Below, in pieces: positions 42,381 to 50,471 of a stretch of DNA of 64,000 nt. The stretch comes from an uncultured Duncaniella sp. GTDB taxonomy: Bacteria > Bacteroidota > Bacteroidia > Bacteroidales > Muribaculaceae. Location of the stretch: NCBI GenBank assembly GCA_910584825.1, contig CAJUCI010000010.1, positions 1 to 64,000 of the forward strand, in the 5' to 3' direction. Each line of letters begins with the position of its first letter. The first letter of the stretch is position 1. Below the pieces are notes generated by a model, which was not told the DNA's origin, searched no databases, and saw only the letters and a program-made list of their open reading frames with translations. The translations under genes were made by a program, and so were the position numbers.

Positions 42381-44315
42381 ATGCGTAACGGATTCCTACG
42401 CGTGGCCTCATGCGCCCCTCAGGTGCGCGTGGCCGATGTAGACTACAACCTCTCTCAGATACTTGACCGCATCGACCTGCTCATCAGGCAGAAAGTCGAG
42501 GTGGCCGTCTTCCCCGAAATGTCGCTCACGGGCTACACGTGTGCCGACCTTTTCCACAGCTCCACGCTCATCGGCGCGGCCATGGACGCCCTCGTGCGTC
42601 TGCGCGACCTCTCGCACGAGTGGCCTCTGACGCTCGTTGTGGGTCTGCCCGTGGCATGCGGAGGGGCTATGTACAACTGCGCCGCCATCATCCGTGGCGG
42701 TGACGTGCGCCTCGTGGCCAAGACGTATGTGCCCAACTACAACGAGTTCTACGAGCGTCGCTGGTGGCGTCCGCTCCCCCCGGGTCAGAGGCTCAGCGTG
42801 AGCGTCGGCGGCACCGAGGTGACCCTCGGCTGCGACAGCATATTCACGTGTGCGGGCGTGCGTGTGGGCATCGAGATATGCGAGGACCTTTGGGTGCCCG
42901 TGCCCCCCTCGTGCCGTCTCGCAATGGGCGGGGCGCAGGTCATACTCAACCTCTCGGCGTCCGACGACCTCATAGGCAAGTATGACTATCTGCGCAAGCT
43001 CATAGCCCAGCAGTCGGCCCGCTGCATCTGCGCCTACGCCTATGCCGGGGCGGGGTGGGGCGAATCGTCGACCGACCTTGTCTTTGACGGCAAGGCCATT
43101 ATAGCCGAGAACGGCTCAATCCTCGCCTCCAACAGCCGCTGGGACCCTGCGGACAACACCGTGATTGCTGACATCGACATCGAGGCCATCGACCGCGACC
43201 GTATGCACATGACCACCTTTGCCGACTGTGCCGAGCGCGAGGGGGCATCGGGCGTGACGGTTGTACCCGACATCCCGTTCCGCGCCAAGTATGAGTGGAC
43301 CGACTCTGACCCGCTCATGCGCCGCATCGACCCTCACCCGTTCGTGCCCGCCGACTCCTCGGCCAAGCAGGAGCGGTGCGACGAGATACTCAACATCCAG
43401 ACTGCCGGACTCGCCCGACGCCTCGACGCCATCGGCTGCCGCACGCTCGTGGTGGGCATCTCGGGCGGCCTCGACTCCACGCTGGCACTCCTCGTGGCTG
43501 TGCGCACCTTTGACCGCCTCGGCCTCCCGCGCAAGGGCATCGTGGGCATCACCATGCCCGGCTTCGGCACAACCGACCGCACCCACTCCAACGCCACACG
43601 CCTCATGGAGGAGCTGGGGGTGACATCGATGGAGATACCCATAGCCGAGGCCGTCAACCTGCACTTCAAGGACATCGGGCAAGACCCCTCGGTGCATGAC
43701 GTGACCTATGAGAACTGTCAGGCGCGCGAGCGCACGCAGATACTCATGGATATGTCCAACCGTCTCGGCGGCATCGTGCTCGGCACGGGCGACCTCTCGG
43801 AGCTCGCGCTCGGATGGGCCACATATAACGGCGACCACATGTCGATGTACGGCGTGAATGCCGGTGTGCCCAAGACCCTCGTGCGCCATCTCGTGGACTA
43901 CTACGCCCACCAGCCGTCGACCTCCGAGGCCGTGCGCTCGCTCCTGCTCGACATCATCGACACCCCCATCAGCCCCGAGCTTGTGCCTGCGGCGGCTGAC
44001 GGCGAGATATTGCAGAAGACCGAAGACCTCGTGGGCCCCTATGAGCTTCACGACTTCTTCCTCTACTATATGCTGCGCTACGGCTTCTCTCCCGAGCGCA
44101 TCTATATGCTTGCGCGCCATGCCTTTACGGCTGAGGAGTATGACGACGCCACGATACGCCGCTGGCTCGACACCTTCATGCGCCGCTTCTTCCAGCAGCA
44201 GTTCAAACGCTCCTGCCTGCCCGACGGGCCTAAGGTAGGCTCGGTGTGCCTCTCGCCCCGAGGCGACTGGCGCATGCCCTCCGACGCTTCATCCACCCTC
44301 TGGCGCAAACTATGA
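42381..44315 (+). CDS. nadE: Glutamine-dependent NAD+ synthetase
   Basis: Two-domain enzyme making NAD+ from deamido-NAD+. The N-terminal nitrilase-type amidase has its catalytic triad at Glu46 (FPEMSLTGYTC), Lys114 (AKTYVPNYNEFYE) and Cys167 (GIEICEDLWV), so it can use glutamine. The C-terminal synthetase has the ATP pyrophosphatase loop GISGGLDSTLALL (Ser361 onward) and GTGDLSELALGW. 644 aa matches the Gln-dependent form. Its stop overlaps the start of the symporter gene (ATGA), implying translational coupling. Confidence 0.97.
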   Translation: MRNGFLRVASCAPQVRVADVDYNLSQILDRIDLLIRQKVEVAVFPEMSLTGYTCADLFHSSTLIGAAMDALVRLRDLSHEWPLTLVVGLPVACGGAMYNCAAIIRGGDVRLVAKTYVPNYNEFYERRWWRPLPPGQRLSVSVGGTEVTLGCDSIFTCAGVRVGIEICEDLWVPVPPSCRLAMGGAQVILNLSASDDLIGKYDYLRKLIAQQSARCICAYAYAGAGWGESSTDLVFDGKAIIAENGSILASNSRWDPADNTVIADIDIEAIDRDRMHMTTFADCAEREGASGVTVVPDIPFRAKYEWTDSDPLMRRIDPHPFVPADSSAKQERCDEILNIQTAGLARRLDAIGCRTLVVGISGGLDSTLALLVAVRTFDRLGLPRKGIVGITMPGFGTTDRTHSNATRLMEELGVTSMEIPIAEAVNLHFKDIGQDPSVHDVTYENCQARERTQILMDMSNRLGGIVLGTGDLSELALGWATYNGDHMSMYGVNAGVPKTLVRHLVDYYAHQPSTSEAVRSLLLDIIDTPISPELVPAAADGEILQKTEDLVGPYELHDFFLYYMLRYGFSPERIYMLARHAFTAEEYDDATIRRWLDTFMRRFFQQQFKRSCLPDGPKVGSVCLSPRGDWRMPSDASSTLWRKL

Positions 44316-45463
44316 CCATGAGACGCCTCGGACTCCTGCCGCGCATAGCCATAGCCATCCTGCTCGGCATACTCGTCGGCTACATCGCTCCCGCATGGCT
44401 CGGAGAGCTGTGTGCGACGTTCAATGCCATATACTCGCAGTTTCTCGGCTTCATGATACCGCTTATTATCGTCGGCTTCGTCGTCCCCGCAATCGCCGAC
44501 ATCGGCGGACGTGCCGGACGGCTGCTGGTGATAACTGCCCTGCTTGCCTACGGTTTCACCATCCTCTCAGGGCTAATATCCTATCTGACAGGCTCGGCCA
44601 TCTTCCCCTCGCTCATCTCGGGCGAGAGCGGCCTTGCGGCAGCCGAGAGCGGCGGCAAGCTTGTGCCGTGGTTTACGGTAGAGATGCCCCCGCTCATGGG
44701 TGTGACCACCTCGCTCGTGCTCTCGTTCATCCTCGGCCTCGGCATAGCCTTTTCCGAGGCACCTGCCCTGCGCCGCGGCATGTCAGAGCTGCGCGACATC
44801 GTGGCCAAGACCATCAACGCGGCCATCATCCCCCTGCTGCCCGTCTACATCTTCGGCATCTTCCTCTGCATGACCGTCGAGGGTGAGGTGGGGGCCATAC
44901 TGCGCAGCTTCATCAAGATAATAGGCATCATCTTTGCCCTCCACGTCTTTGTGCTCGTGCTGCAATACTGCATCGCCGCGCCGTTTGCCCGTCGCAACCC
45001 GCTCGTGATGCTCCGTACCATGCTCCCGGCCTACTTCACCGCCCTCGGTACACAGTCGTCGGCCGCAACCATCCCCGTGACCCTCCGTCAGGCCATACGC
45101 ATGGGGGTGCGCGAGGATGTCGCAGGCTTCGTCATCCCCCTCTGCGCCACCATCCATCTCAGCGGCAGCACGCTCAAGATTGTGGCCTGTGCGCTCGCCA
45201 TCATGATAATGCACGGTCAGCCCCACGACCTGCCCCTCTTCCTCCACTTCATCGCCATGCTCGGCATCACCATGGTGGCCGCTCCAGGCATACCCGGCGG
45301 AGCCATCATGGCCGCCCTCGGCGTGTTGCAGTCAATCCTCGGCTTCGACCAGGAGACCATAGCCCTCATGATAGCCCTCTACATAGCCATGGACTCGTTC
45401 GGCACCGCATGTAACGTCACGGGCGACGGAGCCATCGCCGCCATCGTCGACCGCGTGGCCTGA
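44312..45463 (+). CDS. Dicarboxylate/amino acid:cation symporter (DAACS family)
   Basis: Sodium- or proton-coupled carrier of 383 aa. Contains the family blocks NAIYSQFLGFMIPLIIVGFV, the Ser/Thr-rich hairpin GTQSSAATIPVTLRQA, and FVIPLCATIHLSGSTLKIV and AMDSFGTACNVTGDGAIAAI, which form the substrate and cation sites in GltPh-type carriers. Glutamate, aspartate, serine or C4-dicarboxylates are possible substrates. The ATG at 44312 overlaps the nadE stop by four bases; an ATG at 44318 is the alternative. Confidence 0.9.
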   Translation: MTMRRLGLLPRIAIAILLGILVGYIAPAWLGELCATFNAIYSQFLGFMIPLIIVGFVVPAIADIGGRAGRLLVITALLAYGFTILSGLISYLTGSAIFPSLISGESGLAAAESGGKLVPWFTVEMPPLMGVTTSLVLSFILGLGIAFSEAPALRRGMSELRDIVAKTINAAIIPLLPVYIFGIFLCMTVEGEVGAILRSFIKIIGIIFALHVFVLVLQYCIAAPFARRNPLVMLRTMLPAYFTALGTQSSAATIPVTLRQAIRMGVREDVAGFVIPLCATIHLSGSTLKIVACALAIMIMHGQPHDLPLFLHFIAMLGITMVAAPGIPGGAIMAALGVLQSILGFDQETIALMIALYIAMDSFGTACNVTGDGAIAAIVDRVA

Positions 45464-45519
45464 CCGCCTCACGACACACTACAACACACTACCACTCACA
45501 CACACTCATCACAGACCAT

Positions 45520-46269
45520 ATGGAAGTACTCTACGAGGATAACCACCTTATAATAGTAAACAAGGCACCCGGCGAGATAGTGCAGGGCGACAAGACGGGC
45601 GACGAGCCGCTGGTCGAGACCCTGCGCCGCTGGATTAAGGAGAAGTATGCCAAGCCGGGCAACGTGTTCTGCGGAGTCGTGCACCGCCTTGACCGTCCTG
45701 TGGGCGGCCTCGTCATCTTTGCCAAGACCTCCAAGGCCCTTGCGAGGATGAACGAGATGTTCCGCACGGGAGGCGTGCACAAGACCTACCTCGCACTGAC
45801 CCGCAACCGTCCCCCCAAGGACTCCGAACGCCTTACGGGTTACATATCATCGACCGAGCGCAACAACAAGAGCTACTTCTCGCCCACACCCCGCAACGGG
45901 GCCAAGGAGGCCGCGCTCTCTTACCGCTATCTCGGCTCCTCTGACCGCTACCACCTGCTTGAGGTCAATCTCGAGACCGGGCGAAAGCATCAGATACGTG
46001 TCCAGCTCTCGTCGATAGGCTGTCCCGTCAAGGGCGACCTCAAGTATGGCGACAAGCGTTCCAACCCCGACGGCTCCATCTCGCTCCGCGCCCACCGCGT
46101 GCGTTTCGAGCATCCCGTGTCGGGCAAGATGATTGACGTCACAGCCCCTCTGCCCTCCGACCCCTTGTGGCAGGCATTCAGCGACATAGTGCGTGAGAAC
46201 GATGCACCCGACAGCGCGGCAGGCAACGACAGCGTAACCCACCATCCCGCAGGCAATGATGCAGATTGA
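45520..46269 (+). CDS. RluA-family pseudouridine synthase
   Basis: RNA pseudouridine synthase of 249 aa. The catalytic Asp58 lies in VVHRLDRPVGGLVIFAKTSK, and LLEVNLETGRKHQIRVQLSS and IGCPVKGDLKYG are standard RluA blocks. There is no S4 domain. The target (tRNA or rRNA position) cannot be assigned. After about residue 225 the tail is low-complexity (DSAAGNDSVTHHPAGND). It overlaps the next gene by 14 bases. Confidence 0.93.
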   Translation: MEVLYEDNHLIIVNKAPGEIVQGDKTGDEPLVETLRRWIKEKYAKPGNVFCGVVHRLDRPVGGLVIFAKTSKALARMNEMFRTGGVHKTYLALTRNRPPKDSERLTGYISSTERNNKSYFSPTPRNGAKEAALSYRYLGSSDRYHLLEVNLETGRKHQIRVQLSSIGCPVKGDLKYGDKRSNPDGSISLRAHRVRFEHPVSGKMIDVTAPLPSDPLWQAFSDIVRENDAPDSAAGNDSVTHHPAGNDAD

Positions 46270-47080
46270 CATCGACACAGTGTTGCGCGAGCGTCTGCCA
46301 CGGCATTACCGCTTCATCCCCCGCTGTGTGGTGGGGTGGCTCGAGCGGCTCATATGCCAGGACGAGCTTAACGCCCTGCTGCGCCGCAACGGTGAGTTGC
46401 AGGGTGCCGACTTCGCCCGAGCCGTCATCGGCGACCTCGGCGTCACCTACAGTCTGGCCGGGCAGATGCCCGACCCCTCGCGCAGGAGGGTGGTGCTCGT
46501 CTCCAACCATCCCCTCGGCGGTCTCGACGGCCTCGTGCTCGCATCGGCAGTCGCCGACATCTACGGTCGGGAGCCTGCGGCCAAGTTTGTGGTCAACGAC
46601 CTGCTCAACTTCGTCGAGCCCCTGCGCCCGATATTTCTCGGCGTCAACAAGCATGGGGCACAGTCGCGAGGGAGCGTGAGCGACATCGACACGGCCTTTG
46701 ATTCCGACATGCCCATCGTCATGTTTCCCGCCGGACTCGTGTCCCGTCGGGGCGACGACGGCACCATCGCCGACCTCCGCTGGGGTAAAATGTCAGTCGT
46801 AAAGGCAATATCATCGCACCGTGACGTAATTCCCGTGCATTTTAGTGGTGAAAATTCACCGTTTTTTTATAAATTTGCACGTCTTAGGACTCGGCTCGGC
46901 CTGAAGTTCAACATCGAGATGGTGCGTCTGCCCAAGGAGGTGTTTCTCAGCCGAGGCTCGCACTTCACCCTCACCTTCGGAGCCCCCATCCCCTGGGAGT
47001 CGCTGCGCGGAGGCCGTGATGCGGTCGGCCAGGCCGAAAAGCTAAGGTCAATCGTTTACGAATTGCCCCGTCAAAAATAG
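46256..47080 (+). CDS. glsA: PlsC-like O-acyltransferase, probable glycine lipid synthase subunit GlsA
   Basis: Acyltransferase of 274 aa. The conserved acceptor motif is present as VVLVSNHPLGGLDGLVLASA (NHxxxxD-like) with VMFPAGLVSRR further on. The next gene is a GNAT-type acyltransferase of the hemolysin/OlsB class. The same pair is known from Bacteroides thetaiotaomicron, where GlsB makes N-acyl-3-hydroxy-palmitoyl glycine and GlsA adds the second acyl chain to form glycine lipids. The assignment rests on motif and context. It overlaps the pseudouridine synthase gene by 14 bases; ATG 46259 is a second possible start. An AT-rich island inside the gene is described separately. Confidence 0.85.
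   Translation: MMQIDIDTVLRERLPRHYRFIPRCVVGWLERLICQDELNALLRRNGELQGADFARAVIGDLGVTYSLAGQMPDPSRRRVVLVSNHPLGGLDGLVLASAVADIYGREPAAKFVVNDLLNFVEPLRPIFLGVNKHGAQSRGSVSDIDTAFDSDMPIVMFPAGLVSRRGDDGTIADLRWGKMSVVKAISSHRDVIPVHFSGENSPFFYKFARLRTRLGLKFNIEMVRLPKEVFLSRGSHFTLTFGAPIPWESLRGGRDAVGQAEKLRSIVYELPRQK
46847..46877 (+). promoter_or_regulatory. Intragenic terminator-like hairpin followed by a -7 motif
   Basis: GGTGAAAATTCACC (46847-46860) can form a short stem, followed by GTTTTTTT and then TAAATTTG (46870-46877, TAnnTTTG). It lies inside glsA, 208 bases before glsB, in otherwise GC-rich coding DNA. The encoded residues (HFSGENSPFFYKFARL) look conserved, so the pattern may be coincidental. Confidence 0.3.
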
Positions 47081-47084
47081 TATC

Positions 47085-48035
47085 ATGACCCAACGAATCA
47101 TAGACCCTGTAGACCCTGCACTCATTGAAAAGGAACTTACCCCCGCACGGCTTCTGCGCCGTTCCAACAAAGGGGGCAACCTCATCTACGTCCTCGACGG
47201 CCGGGAGTGTCCCGCCACGATGAATGAGATAGGGCGTCTGCGCGAGGAGTCGTTCCGTGCGGCGGGCGGAGGCACAGGCAAGAGTGTCGACATCGACGAG
47301 TTTGACACGATGGACCCCCCATGCCGCCAGCTCATAGTGTGGGACCCCGAGGCAAAGCTCATACTCGGAGGCTACCGCTTCATCATAGGCCGTGACATAC
47401 GCATCGACCCCTCGGGCCGTCCGCGCATAGCCACGAGCCACATGTTCAACTTCTCGGAACGCTTCATACGCGAATACCTGCCCCGCACCATCGAGCTTGG
47501 CCGCTCGTTCGTGCGTCTGCACTATCAGTCGTCACAGGCCGGAGCCAAGGCCCTCTTCGCCCTCGACAACCTCTGGGACGGCCTCGGTGCGCTCACGGTG
47601 GTCTATCCCGAGATAGAATACCTCTTCGGCAAGATGACGATGTATCCCAGCTATGACCGCAACTGTCGCGACATGATACTCTACTTCCTCCAGAAGCACT
47701 TTCCCGACCCCGACATGCTCGTGTGGCCCATGCATCCGCTCGACACGATGGCCGATGCCCACGAGATGGAGGCCCTGTTCACAGGCGGGTCGTTCAAGGA
47801 GGATTACAAGATACTCAATCACGAGGTGCGCAAGCATGGCTTCAACATCCCCCCGCTTGTCAACTCCTACATGAGCCTGTCGCCGACCATGAAGATGTTC
47901 GGCACGGCCATCAACGACGAGTTTGGCGATGTGGAGGAGAGCGGCATCTTCTTTGCCATCTCCGACATCTTCGAGGAGAAGAAGCAACGCCACATCGGCA
48001 CCTACCATCCGGCTTTGAGCGAGACTCCAACTTAA
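47085..48035 (+). CDS. glsB: GNAT/OlsB-like N-acyltransferase, probable GlsB
   Basis: A 316-aa protein of the hemolysin-type GNAT class that acylates an amino acid with a 3-hydroxyacyl group. Blocks include GRECPATMNEIGRLREESFR, PPCRQLIVWDPEAKLILGGY, IELGRSFVRLHYQSSQAGAK and FGKMTMYPSYDRNCRDMILY. Beside the PlsC-like gene (4 bases away) this fits the first step of glycine lipid synthesis, which gives commendamide-type N-acyl glycine. These lipids matter for stress tolerance and gut fitness in Bacteroides. Substrate here is inferred. Confidence 0.86.
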   Translation: MTQRIIDPVDPALIEKELTPARLLRRSNKGGNLIYVLDGRECPATMNEIGRLREESFRAAGGGTGKSVDIDEFDTMDPPCRQLIVWDPEAKLILGGYRFIIGRDIRIDPSGRPRIATSHMFNFSERFIREYLPRTIELGRSFVRLHYQSSQAGAKALFALDNLWDGLGALTVVYPEIEYLFGKMTMYPSYDRNCRDMILYFLQKHFPDPDMLVWPMHPLDTMADAHEMEALFTGGSFKEDYKILNHEVRKHGFNIPPLVNSYMSLSPTMKMFGTAINDEFGDVEESGIFFAISDIFEEKKQRHIGTYHPALSETPT

Positions 48036-48093
48036 CTGTGTCAGCCTTGTTGATATAAAAGGTGAAACACACATCTTCTTACTATATGCCAAT

Positions 48094-49131
48094 ATGAAAA
48101 AGGAACGTATTCTCGTGACCGGTGGCACCGGTTACATCGGCTCACACACCGTGGTCGAGCTTCAGCAGGCCGGTTACCCGGTGGTCATAATCGACAATCT
48201 CTCCAACTCGAGTGCCGATGTCATCGACGGCATCGAGCGCATCACAGGCATCCGTCCTGACTTTGTCGAAGGCGACTGCACCGACCTGCCCACTCTCAGC
48301 CGACTTTTTGCTGACTATCCCGACATCAAGGGCATAATCAACTTTGCAGCCTCCAAGGCCGTAGGCGAGAGCATGCAGAAGCCAATCCTCTACTATCGCA
48401 ACAACCTCAATACCCTCCTCAACCTCCTCGACCTCATAGGTCCCAACGGAGTCAAGGGCATAGTGTTCTCATCGTCATGTACCGTCTACGGCGAGCCTGA
48501 CGAGAACCCCGTCACCGAGGCCGCTCCCATCAAGAAGGCCACATCGCCCTACGGAAACACCAAGCAGATTTCCGAGGAGATTATCACCGACGTAATCAAT
48601 GCCGGCGCGCCATTCAAGAGCGTCATCCTCCGCTACTTCAACCCCGTGGGCGCACATCCCTCGGCTGAAATCGGCGAGCTGCCCAACGGTGTGCCTCAGA
48701 ACCTCATCCCTTACCTGACCCAGACTGCCATAGGCATACGCAAGGAACTCAGCGTGTTTGGCGACGACTACAACACCCCCGACGGCTCATGCATCCGCGA
48801 CTATATCAATGTCGTAGACCTTGCCAAGGCCCACGTGATAGCCGTGGAGCGCATGCTGACCGACAAGACCGACGCCAAGATTGAGATTTTCAACCTCGGC
48901 ACAGGCAACGGTGTATCGGTGCTCGAACTCATCAACACCTTTGAGGAGGCTACGGGCGTGAAAGTGCCTCACAAGATTGTAGGACGCCGTCCCGGTGACA
49001 TCGAGAAGGTATGGGCCAATCCCGCCTATGCCAACGAGGTGCTCGGCTGGAAGGCCACATCAACCCTCGCCGACACCATGCGCTCGGCATGGGCATGGCA
49101 GCTCAAGCTCCGCGAGCGCGGCATAATGTAG
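48094..49131 (+). CDS. galE: UDP-glucose 4-epimerase
   Basis: NAD-bound SDR enzyme interconverting UDP-glucose and UDP-galactose. The N-terminal VTGGTGYIGSHTVVELQQAG, the Ser motif VFSSSCTVYGEP, the catalytic SPYGNTKQISEEI (Tyr-x3-Lys) and YFNPVGAHPSAEIGE are diagnostic for GalE. 345 aa. An aldose-1-epimerase-like gene follows after 20 bases, consistent with a small galactose or sugar-nucleotide unit. Confidence 0.95.
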   Translation: MKKERILVTGGTGYIGSHTVVELQQAGYPVVIIDNLSNSSADVIDGIERITGIRPDFVEGDCTDLPTLSRLFADYPDIKGIINFAASKAVGESMQKPILYYRNNLNTLLNLLDLIGPNGVKGIVFSSSCTVYGEPDENPVTEAAPIKKATSPYGNTKQISEEIITDVINAGAPFKSVILRYFNPVGAHPSAEIGELPNGVPQNLIPYLTQTAIGIRKELSVFGDDYNTPDGSCIRDYINVVDLAKAHVIAVERMLTDKTDAKIEIFNLGTGNGVSVLELINTFEEATGVKVPHKIVGRRPGDIEKVWANPAYANEVLGWKATSTLADTMRSAWAWQLKLRERGIM

Positions 49132-49151
49132 TCAGGTCACAAGTGCATCAT

Positions 49152-50033
49152 ATGGAGCAGACACTATCCAACAACCTCCTGACAGTCACCATCGACACCC
49201 ACGGTGCTGAGCTTCAGAGCATCGTCAGTAAGACCACCGGGCATCAGTACCTCTGGCAGGGCGACAAGACCTTTTGGGGACGTCGTTCGCCCGTGCTCTT
49301 CCCGATAGTCGGGGCCGTATGGCAGGGACGCTACCGCATGGACGGACGCGAGTACGAGATGGGGCAGCACGGCTTTGCGCGTGACTGTGACTTCACCATC
49401 ATGCCTGACACCCCCGACGATGAGGCATGGTTTGCGCTGGAGTCTGACGAGGCCACGCTCTCGCGCTATCCGCGCAGATTCCGCCTTGAGATAGGCTACC
49501 GCCTCCAGGAGGCACGTCTCACCGTCATGTGGCGCGTAATCAACCTCGATGACCGCGACATGACCTTTCAGATAGGAGCGCATCCGGCCTTCAACTATCC
49601 CGAGTTCAACCCGTCCGACCCTGTACACGGCTACTTCTGCTTCGGTCCTCGCGACCTTCATGCCGAGGTAATCGAGGCGAAAGGGTGCGTAGGGAGCGAG
49701 ACAGTCAGCCTCAGCCTTGACGGGCACGACATGCTTCCCATCGAGGCCACGACCTTCTCACGTGACGCCATCATCCTCGACGACAGTCAGGTGCGCAGAG
49801 TGTCGCTGCTCGACAAGCACCGTGCCCCATACCTGACACTGCTCTTCTCGGCACCGCTCGTAGGGCTGTGGTCACCGTCACCCTCGGCACCGTTCGTATG
49901 CATCGAGCCGTGGTGGGGCCGATGTGACCGTGTAGGCTTCGACGGCGACTTCGCTGCCCGTGAGCACGTCAACAACCTCGCCCCGGGCAACACCTTCGAC
50001 GCCTCCTACATGATAATCTTCGACAACTTCTAA
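49152..50033 (+). CDS. Aldose 1-epimerase family protein (GalM-like)
   Basis: A 293-aa beta-sandwich enzyme expected to interconvert sugar anomers. It has LTVTIDTHGAELQSIVSKTT, PVLFPIVGAVWQGRYRMDGR, GQHGFARDCDF (catalytic-region His), FQIGAHPAFNYPEF and FVCIEPWWGRCD, typical of the YeaD/LacX-like mutarotase group rather than classical GalM. The start at 49152 (MEQTLSNNLLTV) is used because the frame upstream overlaps galE. A terminator made of TCGCA units follows. Confidence 0.88.
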   Translation: MEQTLSNNLLTVTIDTHGAELQSIVSKTTGHQYLWQGDKTFWGRRSPVLFPIVGAVWQGRYRMDGREYEMGQHGFARDCDFTIMPDTPDDEAWFALESDEATLSRYPRRFRLEIGYRLQEARLTVMWRVINLDDRDMTFQIGAHPAFNYPEFNPSDPVHGYFCFGPRDLHAEVIEAKGCVGSETVSLSLDGHDMLPIEATTFSRDAIILDDSQVRRVSLLDKHRAPYLTLLFSAPLVGLWSPSPSAPFVCIEPWWGRCDRVGFDGDFAAREHVNNLAPGNTFDASYMIIFDNF

Positions 50034-50084
50034 ACCTCGATAATATCATAGACAAATCTGAGCCTACATAGGCAGACAATAAAT

Positions 50085-50126
50085 CAGTCGCAGTAATCAT
50101 CATCTACGGTTACTGCGACTGTTTTA
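50085..50126 (+). terminator. Terminator built from the TCGCA repeat unit
   Basis: A perfect 12-bp stem (CAGTCGCAGTAA at 50085-50096, TTACTGCGACTG at 50110-50121) followed by TTTTA. It ends the galE-epimerase transcript and also forms the first, inverted unit of array locus 5. Confidence 0.8.
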
Positions 50127-50235
50127 TCTGATGCGACTAATGCGACTAATGCGACTAATGCGACTAATGCGACTAATGCGACTAATGCGACTGATGCGAC
50201 TGTGCGACTCAAATGCGACTTGCGACTTTGCGACT
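50085..50235. repeat. CAGTCGCA/TGCGACT repeat array (locus 5)
   Basis: One unit in AGTCGCA orientation (inside the terminator), then about twelve TGCGACT units after the stem. Six are perfect ATGCGACTA 9-mers in tandem (50131-50184). It joins REP-like copy 3 with no spacer at TGCGACTGTAGGAGCG (50229-50244). Confidence 0.87.
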
Positions 50236-50356
50236 GTAGGAGCGACGGCTTCAGCCGTCGATATGACACAACATGGCTAACTATAAACGTCCACAAACCA
50301 GCTAACTATTAGCTGATACGTCGCCTCATATCGACGGCTAAAGCCGTCGCTCCTAC
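50236..50356. repeat. Palindrome-bracketed REP-like element, copy 3
   Basis: GTAGGAGCGACGGCTTCAGC (then CGTCG) on the left and CGACGGCTAAAGCCGTCGCT (then CCTAC) on the right. The centre shares ATATGACAC, GGCTAACT and GATACGTCGCCTCATAT with copies 1 and 2. Confidence 0.87.
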
Positions 50357-50405
50357 CATTCGGCTAACATCGTCGCTCCTACCGTTCAGCAACACCATCG
50401 TTACT

Positions 50406-50445
50406 TAATAAAATACAGCCCGAATCATATCATACTCGGGCTGTA
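50406..50445 (-). terminator. Terminator of the YidE-type transporter gene
   Basis: On the minus strand a 10-bp stem (50436-50445 with 50414-50423, TACAGCCCGA and complement) is followed by TTTTATT. It lies 27 bases beyond the stop. Confidence 0.75.
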
Positions 50446-50471
50446 ATCATATTGTGTTTGGATAATGCTTC

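Larger units (their letters stand above)
50034..50471. other. Repeat-filled region between convergent genes
   Basis: No credible gene in 438 bases. It holds a terminator (50085-50126), a TGCGACT array (to 50235), REP-like copy 3 (50236-50356), a decayed extra REP end (CATCGTCGCTCCTACCG, 50368-50384), and the terminator of the YidE-type gene (50406-50445). Confidence 0.82.

Noticed and set aside
50131..50184. Possible CRISPR-like array of regular 9-mers
   Set aside because: Units are 9 bp without unique spacers and no cas genes are near; it is a short tandem repeat.
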